In this document: positions 22,322-34,300 of the stretch, one piece after another | How positions within the stretch are numbered: the first letter of the stretch is position 1 | How the letters are laid out: each line of letters starts with the position of its first letter | NCBI GenBank assembly: GCA_019096195.1 | Contig: JAGTXK010000087.1 | Span: 544,765-608,764 of the forward strand | DNA from: Boletus sp. NGJ | Lineage: Eukaryota > Basidiomycota > Agaricomycetes > Boletales > Boletaceae | Reading direction: 5' to 3' | Length of the DNA stretch: 64,000 nt | Notes under the pieces: model-generated | Databases searched by the model: none | Seen by the model: the letters and a program-made list of their open reading frames with translations, nothing else | What the model was told of the DNA's origin: nothing | Program-made: the position numbers and the translations under genes

Positions 22322-22956
22322 ATGCCCCAGCAAGTGGACAATGCGACGATCGCGATGCTAGATCGTATCTGCGAAGACGATGTTGGACGGAAATTGCGTG
22401 TTGCAGGAAGGTGTGGCTTTGATTATATTCTTTCCGCGCCTCACTGTACAAAGGGGCCACCAAACATAGGATGCTCACGTATGAAGCCGAAACCGCGCTT
22501 GTGTTGCTGCATGACGCATCCAACGCACTGCTTGTCGATGTAAGTCTCTGCGTTGACGCAGACTTTCTTATGTCTGCGTCAAGCACGAAGGAGCGCAAGG
22601 ATCCAAACATCGATCATCGATGGGCCTTGGAGCGAAAAAGCTATGTGTGGGTTGTTGGTTACCTCGAGCGGGTTGATGTAAGTGATGCTGGTTCCAGATA
22701 TGCTCAGTCGATCTCATAGGACATGCTTCCGCTTGTTTCCGCCAACCAGTCGGAACTGCCCATACCCATGCTTCCAGCCTACCTACCACCACCGGATATC
22801 GATCCCTCACTTGTTGTGCGTGCCGTAATTATCGCACCAGTCACGAGGGATTTCACTACTGGACGAGTGCGAGATATGCTCGCTGGGATGGCAGACGTGT
22901 CTCCCGTGCCCTACCCGGAATGCGCAAGGGAGAACCCAACTCATCGTCACTCGTGA
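22322..22956 (+). CDS. Small OB-fold protein resembling CST telomere-capping subunit TEN1
   Basis: The ATG at 22322 starts MPQQVDNATIAMLDRICEDD. A GT-AG intron joins GRKLRVAGR to MLTYEAETALVLLHDASNAL, and further short introns (about 22540-22599 and about 22683-22719) lead to WALERKSYVWVVGYLERVD and a segment containing LPIPMLPAYLPPPDIDPSL, then VVRAVIIAPV, ending at 22956. The layout (short helix, strand GRxxxYE.ETALVLL, strand NALLVD, strand VWVVGYLE) is that of a small single OB-fold of the TEN1/RPA3 type. TEN1 would act with STN1 at telomeres. RPA3 is the main alternative. The second and third intron boundaries are uncertain. Confidence 0.5.
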
Positions 22957-23802
22957 CGGAGTCCGAGCGTGGCGCCCGTCGAGGATGGGTATTTCCGGAC
23001 CTGCGATCCGACCTTAAGTTCTCTCACCGTCGTCGGCTGGGATGACGTGCACGCGTGCAGGGGTATTTCCTTGGGGTGTGGCGTGAGTTAGCCGAGTACG
23101 TTGTGGGTAAACAAGGATCCATTCGACCTTCATTGATTTGAATCGCGTCCGTTTCTTCGCGAGGTTGTGGAGCCCACGCCGGAACCTTGACGCATCTGAT
23201 CTGTATCTGTGATGTGGTGTGATACGCAGTGTCCTCGTCAGGTGGTCCCGTTGCTGGACCAATAATATATGGCATGATTTCATCGAGATGAGCTGGATAA
23301 CCGATAAGATTAGATAGTCGAGGGCTAGCGGGATGCCGAGATTTGTCCGGATGAGTCTTCTCCTGCGCACTGTGGCGAAAGTGGTAGCAACGCAGTGGAC
23401 GTCGAGGACAAAGAGACAAAGGAGGTCCCGTCACTGGTGTGGACGGCTTTTTCTTGCTTTGTCGGTGTGGACTGGGGCCTGCTTTATGAAAGCCACGTGT
23501 TGGGAGAGAGGTGACCTAATTTGGCAGGTGATGGATCGGGAATGCGTGCCCTGCCTCGCCTTGCAAGCCGGCGCGATGCCAGTGAGAGCCTGCACCACTC
23601 AGACACAACAACGCTCTTTCTCTCCACCGCAATCATCATCCTCGCCATTTCCTTTCCGTTCCCAACTATATATCTACCATCGGCACACATCTACCAGACC
23701 ATCCGCTCCATACCCCTCGTACGTTTCGCATCGCACCGCACCGCCGCTACCGCGTCTTTGTTAAATCGCCCCGTATCCTCTAGCTCCCAGTGCTCATCCA
23801 CG
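22957..23802. other. Intergenic between the TEN1-like gene and a basic nuclear protein gene
   Basis: About 850 bp. Frames on both strands are short and not protein-like. Pyrimidine-rich sequence before 23803 suits a fungal promoter or 5' UTR. Confidence 0.4.
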
Positions 23803-25430
23803 ATGATAGGCACTTTAAACAACACCCACACAGACCCATTCCGGTCGCCCTTGCAGCCCCGTCAGCCCGTCCCTTGTCCCTGCCCTCGCGACCTTCCTAC
23901 CTCCCTGGAATACGATTTTCCCGCCTCCTCCACCTCCAGATTCCCCATCTCCTCAATTCGCATAGATGAACCTCAGAAACCAAGCGCAAACCCACCAGCG
24001 CATCCTCCAAAACCCATATATCCGCGCCACGATCCACTCTACATACTCTCCCAGAGGCCCCCGCCTCCACCCCGGTCCTACCCTAGTGTCGCTCCAGCAC
24101 GCTCGGTGGCACCGGGCGTACTCGCAGACGGTGTCCTCACTGCTAAACTGCCCTCCGTCAGAAGTTTCCTCGAAGCTGCGACCATCGCTCCACCCGAGTG
24201 TCCCCCATTGCCCACAGACAAGCGGGTTTTGGCGCTTGTAGCTCTCTCTGTCTTCTACCATCCTCTCCATCCTGCCCACTGGGCTTTCTGGAACAGAGAG
24301 CAGAAAAAAGCCACTGCATTGATGATCCAATCTGTTTTGGGTGAGTCCTCTCTCTCGCCCGGCCCCAGCCCCGCTCCAGACCGTCTTCCATTCCAATCAT
24401 GCATTACCCTGGTATGCACCGTATTGACGCTTCTTTCAAAGATTCTACTCCCACACCTATTCTTTCTCCGATTGGATGGATCGATGTCCCAGAGAACCTC
24501 TGGATTCTTAAGAGCATGCAGCTCGCTTATGCGCCAGCCCTCGCCTCAGTGCCTTGGTATACGGCCTATACCCCCGTCGAACCTGAGAACCGTATGAACC
24601 TCCGGAAGCGTAAAGCACCTCCCATCCTCCCATCGACAACAAACGGCGCAAGCGGTGACGAGACTGTAGACGAGGAGGAGAGAGTGACTCCTCCACCTCG
24701 CAAGCGTGCCAAAACGCGCAAATCGGCAACGTCTCGTTCAGCAGAAGTCCAACCAAAGTCCAGCACTAATGGCGAGCCTGCAGACGAGGAAGTTCAGCAT
24801 GGCGATGGACCCAGAGCGCCAGAAGTCGTCCAAGCGGCGTTGTTACTTGCACCCGATGTCCCACCCACTGTCACCAAAACTACGAAACACGAGCGGATCG
24901 ACTCTCCTGAAATTGTCGTGTCAGCAAGTGCCGCAGATGAGTCTGTACAGCCCGACCCACCGGATGCGGAAGAAGCGCCAGAGCTACGCAAAAGCTTGCG
25001 ACAGCGAGAGCGAAAGGCGAAAGCAGCAAGCTCTGCGTCGCCTGAATCCGTCACATCCACGCTTACCCCATCTGTTCGGGCTCGCGGCCTGTCTCAGGCA
25101 GGAACGCCATCCCGCGAATTATCCCCGGTGACCCCCGAGTCTGTCGGAGGCGGGGAGTCCGGATCAAGCACAGCCGTCAGTTTGTGTGAAGAAGAGGCAA
25201 CGAAATCCAAGACTGCCAAGACAGCCGACGAGGAAGAAGTAGAATCCCTCGGCGTTGAGGGTCCCACTGCAAAGAGAACTCGAATTGCTCGCCCTAGAGC
25301 CAAAGGCGGCTCTCGAGCGAGAACGGCGACAAAGAATAAGACGGATACAGTCACTGACGAAGCCAAGACGAACACGACCGTGCAGCCACGGCCAAAGGCA
25401 CGATCGAGGGCCAAGTCCCGAAGACGCTGA
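23803..25430 (+). CDS. Uncharacterised Pro-rich protein with a basic, disordered nuclear-type tail
   Basis: The ATG at 23803 (MIGTLNNTHTDPFRSPLQP) opens a Pro-rich N-terminus. A conserved-looking helical patch follows: LALVALSVFYHPLHPAHWAF, then WNREQKKATALMIQSVL. A GT-AG intron (about 24340-24440) joins in frame to DSTPTPILSPIGWIDVPE, NLWILKSMQLAYAPALASVP and MNLRKRKAPP. The last 250 residues are a charged disordered tail with basic patches (PPPRKRAKTRKSATSR, RPKARSRAKSRRR) that look like nuclear localisation signals. The upstream in-frame ATG at 23521 is less likely because its extension is low in protein character. I do not recognise the family. A chromatin or nuclear role is inferred only from the tail. 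Confidence 0.72.
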
Positions 25431-26036
25431 TTGACGACCCGACATCTATCACGACGGAATCCAGCATCAGCACCAGCATTGGATCATTTATCATACCCAT
25501 CGCATTGGAAGGATTTTCTCTCTCGATCTCAAGCTATCTCGCTGTTGGGACGTTGTTGACCTCACGGCAGGCGAGCACAGATGTGGGTGTAGAGTGGTAG
25601 ATTGGAGGTTGTACCATCGGTGGATTCCTTGTCCTTTCTTACTTGATTCATTATTTTTTTCCTTCCTCTTTTCCTTGTATGTCTGAGAGTCGGATGCACT
25701 CCAGTTGTGCCCACACTACTGTCGCTTTGCTTTGCACTTGGTCTGTACCTGGTAGAACGTTATGTAGACTGGGGGGTGATTTGTACCATATCGTTGTGTA
25801 TGTAGGAGATGTAGGAACTGGTACCGTCGCATACTTTCTTGGAATGACTCTTTCTCAGATTGACTGATCCGGCCGAGTGGGTATTGAATAACGCGACGCG
25901 ACTGTCACAAACGCGATGTGACATTGCACGTGATTGGTGACAATGTAACCGCACTGCCACACCTTCCTCGGTTTTGTCGCTGCGGGTGACGTCGATTGCG
26001 TTGACCAGTCAGCTGGCCCGAGCGCACGACGTTACG
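25431..26036. other. Intergenic; nothing recognisable
   Basis: About 600 bp holding the 3' flank of the preceding gene (T-rich near 25650) and the promoter of COG5. Confidence 0.45.
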
Positions 26037-29000
26037 ATGGCAGGTATTCGTTGTGTCTGAGCTTTATCGACCGAAGTCATCGCTCATGACTCTTAGACTA
26101 TGCTGTCTTCTCCATCGCAGACTTTGACGCCAACGCGTACGCAAACGCCGTCCTCTCCGGCGAACCATACCCTCCGACGTCCTCATCTCAGTTAAAGCCC
26201 AAGATGTCGCGCTCGATCCAAGAGCCTGCAAAGGAAGACACTTCTATGGCGATCTCCAAGCTGGACCTTGGCATCGAGGATGTCAGTAAGCAGATCAAAG
26301 CCTTGGTCTGTTCGCCTTCTCTTTCGCATCGTCGTGACGAGTTATTGATCGTTGGGTGTGGGGCAGGTCACGGCGCACCACGAGGACCTCTTGCAGCACG
26401 CGTCGAATGCGAGCAAGCTTTCGGGCTCTCTCTCGTCCGTCCGACGCGGCCTAGACGACGTCGAATCCTCGATCGAAAAGTAAGTGTTTATTTATTTATT
26501 CTTGGTGATGGAAGGTAGCACTGAGGATACCTCGAAAGACTGCGCCAGAAGATCCGTGTTCCTTATCAGGCTCTACAGACGAACGTCACTCGTCTTCAGC
26601 GCATACAACAAGCCAACGATGCGCTTCGCCGGACGGCGCGCTTCGCTGTTCTCGCGAAGCGACTCGAGGCGCAGATGAGTGAGTTGGGTGGGTATGAAAG
26701 CGGGGAGAAGCGCACTGGCGTCGGTGCGAACGGGCCTGTCGAAGAAGAGAAAGAGCGATCGATCGCCAAGGCTGCGTTGAGCATCGCGGAATTGAGTGCG
26801 TGTTGCGAGTTTGGTTGTGCAGATATTGGACGTTTTGACGGGGAGCAGGTGCATTGCTTGATGGGCCCGACGAGGACAATCCAGAAGAGACACACGCTCA
26901 ACCTGATGGCGAGTCGTCGTTACCGACGAGTGCGAATAGCATCCCTCTGCGTTCCGTCAATGCAGCAGCCGCATACATCCCATTTATCACCGATTCTCGA
27001 AAGAAAGTCACAGAAGAAATGGAGGCAATGGTACTTCAGGGGCTTACCTCCCTGGTGTGTAACGTGCCTTGCATTACTCTTCACAAACATTTTGACGTTA
27101 TCGGAAGGATCAATCGCTGCTTGCGTCTTCACTGCAGACGGCGTATAACCTGCGCATGTTACCGACACTAGTGGAAGGTCTTGTTCGTGATTTGAGTGAG
27201 GCTGTTGAGGAGCGTATCCAAAACGCTTTTGATCTCTCCCGAATATCGAAAGAGATCGTGGCCAAGGGTTGGTCAGCTCGTGTAGTGATTTTTCTTCTTT
27301 CTAAGCATGGCATGGTTGCAGAACCTTCACAAGCTTCGCAAGGATTGTTGTACAAGTCGCGTGTGCGGACAGAGCCAACGAACATCACTGCACCCCAATT
27401 TGCAGCTGCGCTATGGACGAGACTCGAGTCGCTTGTCGAGGAAATGGCGGGATGCTGCATCAAGGTAAAGATCTCTCCTGGTCGTTGTTCACAGGAGTCA
27501 AGCGTTTGCGTCTAGGTTTATACCCTCGAGAAAGTACTGAATCTCAAGAAGGACCCGGTCAGCGGGATAACGTTCCTTGACGAGGCTCTCAAGGTTTGTC
27601 GTCGACATCCACATCATCGCAGGTGGTTGACCGTACGAACATTAGGCGATCGACAGTAAGCCAAGTATTGTATTCTGGTCGTCGCTAGGAAAGTCTTTGG
27701 AAAAGTGCGCACGCGATGCTGCTAAAGGTCGATGATACTCTCAACGTTGTCGAGATGATCTGACGACAAGTATAGGATCAAGTTTCCTACAGCAAACTCT
27801 GAGCTCTGGCTATCCCAAGCTCTTACGGCTTTTCCACGAGTTCTTTGCTAGTATTGCGGTGCACACAGACACTGTGTACACTCCAGCATATCAATCGTGA
27901 GTCTCGCCCAGTATCTTTGAAGGCTCGTCGCCAACGATCAAATCAAGTCCAGAAACGATCCTCGTGCTTCGCGCACTTTCCACTTTCGAAGCTCTCTATG
28001 TTTCTCGTTCATCTACGAGAATGAACGAGGCTGTTGCTCAAGCCTTCTCCGGTGGCTCTCGTGCTCCTCCCAGCGCAAATGAAGGAAATAACATCGTGCG
28101 CGCCGTGACCAACGAGCTCGACTCTGCACGTTCCGATCCTCTGTTGGTGCGGGCAGTGGCCAAGAACGCGGCGACGAGCCTAGAGAGCGTGACCACCAGG
28201 GCCGATGGACTGGTGAGAGCCTGGCGTTCGTACTGATGTCGCTCATATCATCATTGCAGGTCGTGTCAGACCGTTCGGCTGTGTCGCTGTTGGGCCCAGT
28301 AGCTACCTCACAACAATTACTGAATGGGCAGGTTGCAACGTGTTTATATCATTGCTGGACCAAGTTGGAGAAGCTTATGAAAGAACACACGGAGAGCGTG
28401 TCTACCGCCATCGGGCCTAGCATCACAGTACGTGAAAGCCATAAGGGATAGTCGTCGTATTCACCTGCATGATCAGAAAATCCGAAGCAGATATGATCAA
28501 ATTGTGGACCCCCTGCTGACTGCCATCAAAAAGGAGCTCGCAAGCATCGTGTCGCGACTCCACAGACTAGACCTGCAAAAGGCGATCGACCCCATGTCGG
28601 GCATCTCAGGAACGAGTCTGTACATGAAGGACCTTGTGGATAAACTCAACTTTGTCAAGACGGGATTACTCAGCAACTTTGCGCCAGAGATCGTGCGCCC
28701 TTGGTAGTCGTTCTCGTTTGATCTAAGACGTGTCCGGCTGAGATCTGGTGGACAACAGGGTGTCTGGTATCGTCAAGTATGTTATCCGAATATTCGTGTT
28801 GCATGCGTCGATCGCAAAACCGCTCGGAGAGAGCGGTAAACTTCAGTTGACGACAGACATGACCGAGCTCGAATTCTCTTTGGGCGCTTTCCTGGCCGAC
28901 GGATCGCAAAGCAAACGTGGTGGGAACCTTGAGAGCATTGGTGATGAATACAAGGCGTTGAGAGCCATGCGGTGGGCGTCCTTTTTTGCTCCGCTTACGG

Positions 29001-29329
29001 GTCCTCAACGTGCACGCAGACCGCTTCTGTTCCTCGAAAACGCGTTTTTGGCTTCTCCCGAACGCACTGCCGGCCTCGCGCCTCTCGTCGTGCTCCATCA
29101 CATTCTCGTCCGATCACCGTTGCCACTCCCACACACGCTTCATGGCTGGCAAGAATCAGAGTATGTACGCTGGGTCGATGAGCACTCGCCAGAGGAAGCC
29201 TTGTCGCTTATTGATAGCAGCATCACGCATTGGGAGATACGAGATGGTAACAGGGAGGACGCTGGGACGGCTGTAGAGTACGTCGGCCTCGCACGCGCTG
29301 TGCTTCAGACTGCACAAAGACTGTCGTGA
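26037..29329 (+). CDS. COG5: COG5, conserved oligomeric Golgi complex subunit 5
   Basis: This is a tethering-complex subunit for retrograde intra-Golgi transport. Exon 1 is only MA plus one base (26037-26043), then an intron, then DYAVFSIADFDANAYANAVL. The diagnostic N-terminal helical region follows: ISKLDLGIEDVSKQIKALV, HHEDLLQHASNASKLSGSLS, SVRRGLDDVESSIEKLRQKI and RVPYQALQTNVTRLQRIQQA, NDALRRTARFAVLAKRLEAQ. The HHEDLL...L..QI and A.DLLRR...L..RL pattern is that of COG5. About ten short introns follow and the CDS ends LARAVLQTAQRLS at 29329. It converges on the asparaginase gene with about 214 bp between the stops. Intermediate exon limits were only sampled. Confidence 0.88.
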
Positions 29330-29543
29330 TATATTATCTGTGTTCTTGGAATTGACTAATTACTAGGGGTCTCCGTGGTCGTCATCCTAGTCTATGGAGA
29401 ATCTGATTCCGAAACTGGTGTAAAACAAAATTGTTCCTCGTTTGCGACATGTCTCAGAGGGTATTACCCCCCAGATATCCTTTCCATCCATATTGCATTA
29501 TGCAAACCACAGAGCGGCACAAGTGAATCGCAAGCTCCGGCTC

Positions 29544-31054
29544 TCAAAGTTGGGACAAATCATCATCGAAGAAAATGGCAGTGAGGGGCACACCGTCCGG
29601 ACGGATAATACCGCGGTACATGCCACCACAGTTGAGCGGCAGGGCAACTAATCCAGCAAAAGTGATCAGTTTCAAGTGTGCGGGACGAGCGCACAAGATC
29701 GTTTACCATTCCCTTGTCTATCTACGGCAATGATGCCACCCATGCCACCGTCCTTGAGCAGATCGTTGACGACATGTTGTGCTGCGGCTTCGAGAGGCTC
29801 GTCGAGGTATTGCATGCGATGTGCTATCGTCGAGGCAGCATTCTGGCGGATGTAATACTGGCAGCCGAAAAAAAAAACGGGAAATCAGGACGTCATTCAG
29901 GTGACATGGAATGGTGTTCGGCCCCCTACATCACCGTCGCCAGTTCCAGAGATCCCAACACCGGCCTGGGTAGGTTTCCCTGACAAGCGGTCCCAGGTCC
30001 TCTTTAGCAAACCCCCCTTGCGCTGCCATTCCTCGGCCCAGAACCCACTGCCCATTATGGGGGTATCACCCACGCGTCCGACCAACTTATTTGTCTTCCC
30101 TCCTGTGGAGGTCAGGGCGGCAATACACCCTCGAGCGTCCAACGCCACAGCACCGACGGTGCCCGTGGGCATCAAATCGATTGGGTCGAACTTGAAGCTT
30201 TCCAGCGAACCCACTTCCGTCGTCTCAGAGTCTGTCTCGGAGGGGAACTCGGACTTGGTATCCGGGACGTGCGGCGGCTCGATGGGTTCCACTGGTAGTC
30301 CGAGTCCAGTTCGATGTTCCCTCCACCTTGCCTCTGTCCAAAAGTAAGACGGAGCGACGGTCTGGATGCCGAGATCCTCTGCGCCGATGGTTTCGGCGGT
30401 CGCGCCGGAGAGCATCGGGTGTGGTGCGAGGCTGGGTGCAAGGTAGAGTGCACGGACGAGGTGAGAGGGGTTCTTTGTGCGGGTGAGGAGGGTGACAGAG
30501 GTGCCACGGCGAGTGGTTGGCATGGCGGGGTGGGCAGCAGGGGGTTTGGAAAGCATGAGGGACGCTTCGAGTTCGTTCTGTGGTCATCCGTGTGTGAGCA
30601 ACAGTGTTTCACGGGGCGAGAAACCGACATCTGACCTTTCCAGCTACATTGAAGACGGCACCTTTGCCAGCATTGAAGAGAGGGCTATCTGTCGACGGGC
30701 GTAAGACACGAGAATACCCCACTCGAAACCATAATGTTTGGAATTCCCTAGCTCTATGGAAAGGGCGAGCGTATTTTCAATCCAAGTCTACTTACCTTCC
30801 AAGACGGTGACTGCGGCTACGGTAGCATCCATTGCTTCGCCTCCGAGCTTGAGGACTTCGTAACCAGCCTGGAGTGCACGAATCAGCGTCGCTCTGTATT
30901 TGGTGCGCTTCTCGGGTGTCGAGCTATCCCGGTCCATCGTGCCCGCGCCGCCATGGATGACCAGGACATAGTTTTGTCCAGTATCACGGTTCCCTGCACG
31001 GAGAATGCTACGCTCGGCTGCCAGAGATTTTCCAGTGGGCTGTTTCTTGGCCAT
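29544..31054 (-). CDS. Plant-type L-asparaginase / isoaspartyl peptidase (Ntn hydrolase)
   Basis: It hydrolyses L-asparagine and/or isoaspartyl dipeptides after autocleavage. The N-terminal exon 30796-31054 contains YVLVIHGGAGTMDRD, the family's glycine-rich start. Introns 30689-30795 and 30578-30635 join to SPLFNAGKGAVFNVAGK and NELEASLMLS. The large exon ends at 29930 and holds the cleavage site GTVGAVALD; the Thr of TVGAV would be the new N-terminal nucleophile. The intron 29858-29929 leads to YYIRQNAASTIAHRM, then GGMGGIIAVD and the C-terminal LPLNCGGMYRGII, ending at 29544. A roughly 50-residue Asp/Glu/Ser insert precedes the cleavage Thr, as often seen in fungal members. Confidence 0.93.
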
Positions 31055-31338
31055 GGCTGGTGAGAGCGGGGCCTGGTCAAAGACGTTCCCATGTTATCAT
31101 GGGTTATATATAGTCAAAAAGGTGTAGAATCCATTCAACTAATTCGGGTCATGAAGAAGTGTGGGCAAAGATACGATGGGAAGATACTTAGCCGTGTTCG
31201 CCGAGGCCGGTCGGACGTTCAAAGTAGATTGTGATTATTCGGGGTCGGTGCCCACCGGCCCTTTGACTCCTTCACTCCCCACACTCACAACCACTTTGAC
31301 TCTCAGGTCTACTTCTCTTCAGGCGTATCCTCTCCACA
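31055..31338. promoter_or_regulatory. Divergent promoter region, asparaginase and GTPase
   Basis: 284 bp between two head-to-head start codons. No coding sequence. TATATATA-like sequence is present near 31104. Confidence 0.4.
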
Positions 31339-34300
31339 ATGTCGACCGGAAATATCCGAGAGAAATTCGGTCGTTTCAGGATTCTTATCGTCGGGCGGGC
31401 AAACGCAGGCAAGACGACCATTCTCCGGGGGATCTGTAACTCTACGGAAAACCCAGAGATCTACGACGGAGATGGAAACAAGGTATAATCCCGGTCGACA
31501 TATGAATGTCGTGCGTTATGCTAAACCGCACGACTAGATCGATCCGTCAGAAGTCGAGCCAACAAGGGAGGTGAGTAGTGTTGCACGTCAGGCTTTGACA
31601 CGATGCGCATTATAACCCTCATTAGCGCGGAAAGCACAACATCGAGAATGAACTAATTTTCCGCAGCAATGATAACTTTGTCTTTCATGATTCGTTAGGT
31701 TTCGAAGCTGGTCGCGAAGACGAATTCCTGAAAATGAAGGAATTTATTGCGGATCGCGCGAAGACCACTTTTCTCAAGAAACGCATTCACGCGATATGGT
31801 AACGGGCGAAGCTGTATTACAGAACATTAATCAATTTACACCCCCGGACAGGTACTGCATCCCAATGGATAAGCTTGATCGAGCAATCCAAACTGCGGAG
31901 GAAAAGTTCTTTCAAGAATTTGATCCTGGAAATGGTGAGCTGATCTTCGTCATGGTTTTCTCGAGCTCATGATTCGGTCAGTTCCTGTTGTAGTGTTGTT
32001 CACCAAATTTGATGCACTGCTCCCTGTAGCACTGGGGAAACTAGAACTCGCTGATCGACGACTACCATTACAGGAACGGTTGTCAAAGGCCGAGGTGCTC
32101 ATTGATGGGATTTTTAGTAGAGCTAATGCATGGGGACGTCTTTCTCAAATGAAACATGCCCCAAAGTTGTGTGTCCAAATTGGAGGTGTGTATCATGTAT
32201 TCTCATGCACATACTGGGTTATGCTCTCCCATACATTAGGCATGCATAAGTCCAATGAGGGATGCAAGAGTCTACTGGAAAACACTGCAAATGTCCTAGA
32301 TGAAAGAGCTTTGCAAATGCTGCTAGTTTCAGCCCAAGAAACGAACATAGGACTTTGTATCAAATATGCAGTCCAAGAGTAGGTCATTTATTCTGTATAC
32401 AAAAACATCTATCTTCGATAGCAGCCTAACACTTTCATTTGAATGAAGTTTGATATCTCGAGTAAATGAAGCTCGCAACTCTACACTTCCCATGAGTAAT
32501 ATGGACAAGATAAAACTGCATGAACTTGCATTTTGGTTCCCACATGTTCAGGTAAGGCACTATAATTTCCTAGTTGGTGTGCCCTTATTGTTGATCCTCC
32601 AATAATGATCATAGTTGGTAAGTTGTACATTCTTGCATGTTTGTGACAGTGATCATGTGTTAATGATCTCATGTTCATTCTTCATCCTGGTTTGGCAATC
32701 GTAGAGAGTGAGTTGTGCATTCTAGCATGTTGGTGACAATGATCATGCTAATGATTTTATGTTTATTCTTCATCCTGCTCTGGCAATTAGTGGGTGAGTT
32801 GTGCATTGTGGTATGTTGGTGACAATGATCATGCTGATGATCCCATGCCCATTTATCATCACACACTGGCAATCACAGGAAGTGAGTTATGCATTGTGGC
32901 ATGTTGGTGACAGGAGCCATGCTGATAGTACCATGTCCATTCTTCATGCTGTGCTGGCAATCATAGGGAGTGAGTTATGCATTGTAGCTGTTGGTGACAG
33001 TGATCATGCTGATGGTACCAAATTCATTCTTAGAAGGTGAGCTGTGTATTGTGGCATGTTGGTGACAGGGACCATGCTGATGGTCCCATGTCCATACTTC
33101 ATCCTGATCTGGCAATTGTAGGAGGTGAGTTAAACATTCTGGCATGTTGCTGCAGTGACCATGCTGATGATTTCATGTCCATTCTTCATCCTGCTAAATC
33201 ATAGGAGGTGAGTTCTGTGTTGTGGTCATGCTGATGAAAGTGATGATGCTGATGGTCCCCATGTCCATCCTTCATCCTGCTCTGGAAATCATAGAGAGTG
33301 AGTTGTTCATTTGTGGTGTGTTAGTGACAGTAATCATACTGATGGTCCCATGTCCATTCTTCATCCTGGCTTGGTAATTATGCTAGAGAGTGAGTTGTGC
33401 ATTGTGGTGTGTTGGTCCATAGTATTCATGCTGATGATTCCATGATCCATTTTCATCCTGTTCTGTCAATCATAGGAGGTAAGTTGTGCATTGTGGCATA
33501 TATAACAGTGATTATGCTGATAATCCCATGTCCATTTTTCATTTTCTCTGGCGATTATAGTGGGTGAGTTGTACATTGTGGCAAATTGGTAACAGTCATC
33601 ATATTGATGATCCCATGTCCATGCTTTATCCTGCTGTGACAATTATAGTGGGTGAGTTACACATTCTGTTGGTGTCAGTGATTGTTTTGATGGTCTCATA
33701 CCCATTTATTCTAGTTGGTGAGTTGTGCATTGTGGCATGCTGGTGACAGTGATGATGCTGATGATTCTATGACTTTCTTCATCCTGGTCTGGCAAATCAT
33801 AGAGAGTGGGTTGTGCATTGTGGCATGTTGACTATGACTATGCTGATGACCCCAAACCATTCTTTATTCTCTGGAAATCATAGGAGGCAAGTTGCATATT
33901 GGTGAAAGTAGTCATGCTGATATTCACATATCCATTCTTCACCCTTCTCTGACAATTGTAGTGGGTAAGTTGTGCATTGTCATATATTGGTGAAAGTGAT
34001 TATGTTGATAATCTCATGTGCTTGTCTTATCCTGCTCTGGCAATCATAGTGGGTGAGTTGTGCATTGTGACATGTTGGTGACAGTGATCATATTGATAAT
34101 TTCATTCTCAAATTTCATCCTACACTGGCATTCATAGTTGGTGAGTTATGCACTGTAACATCTTGATGACAGTGATCGTGCTGATGATCCCAAATTCATT
34201 CATTCTGCTCTGCCACTTGTAGGAGGTGAGTAGTGCATGGTGGTGTGTTTGATGACAGGAATCATGCTGATGGTCCAATGTCTAATCTTTATCTTACTCT

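Noticed and set aside
32552-32617. An additional AG-TTG-GT triplet at 32574-32576
   Set aside because: It would leave introns of 22 and 38 bp, too short for splicing here; the triplet at 32615 gives a normal 63-bp intron.
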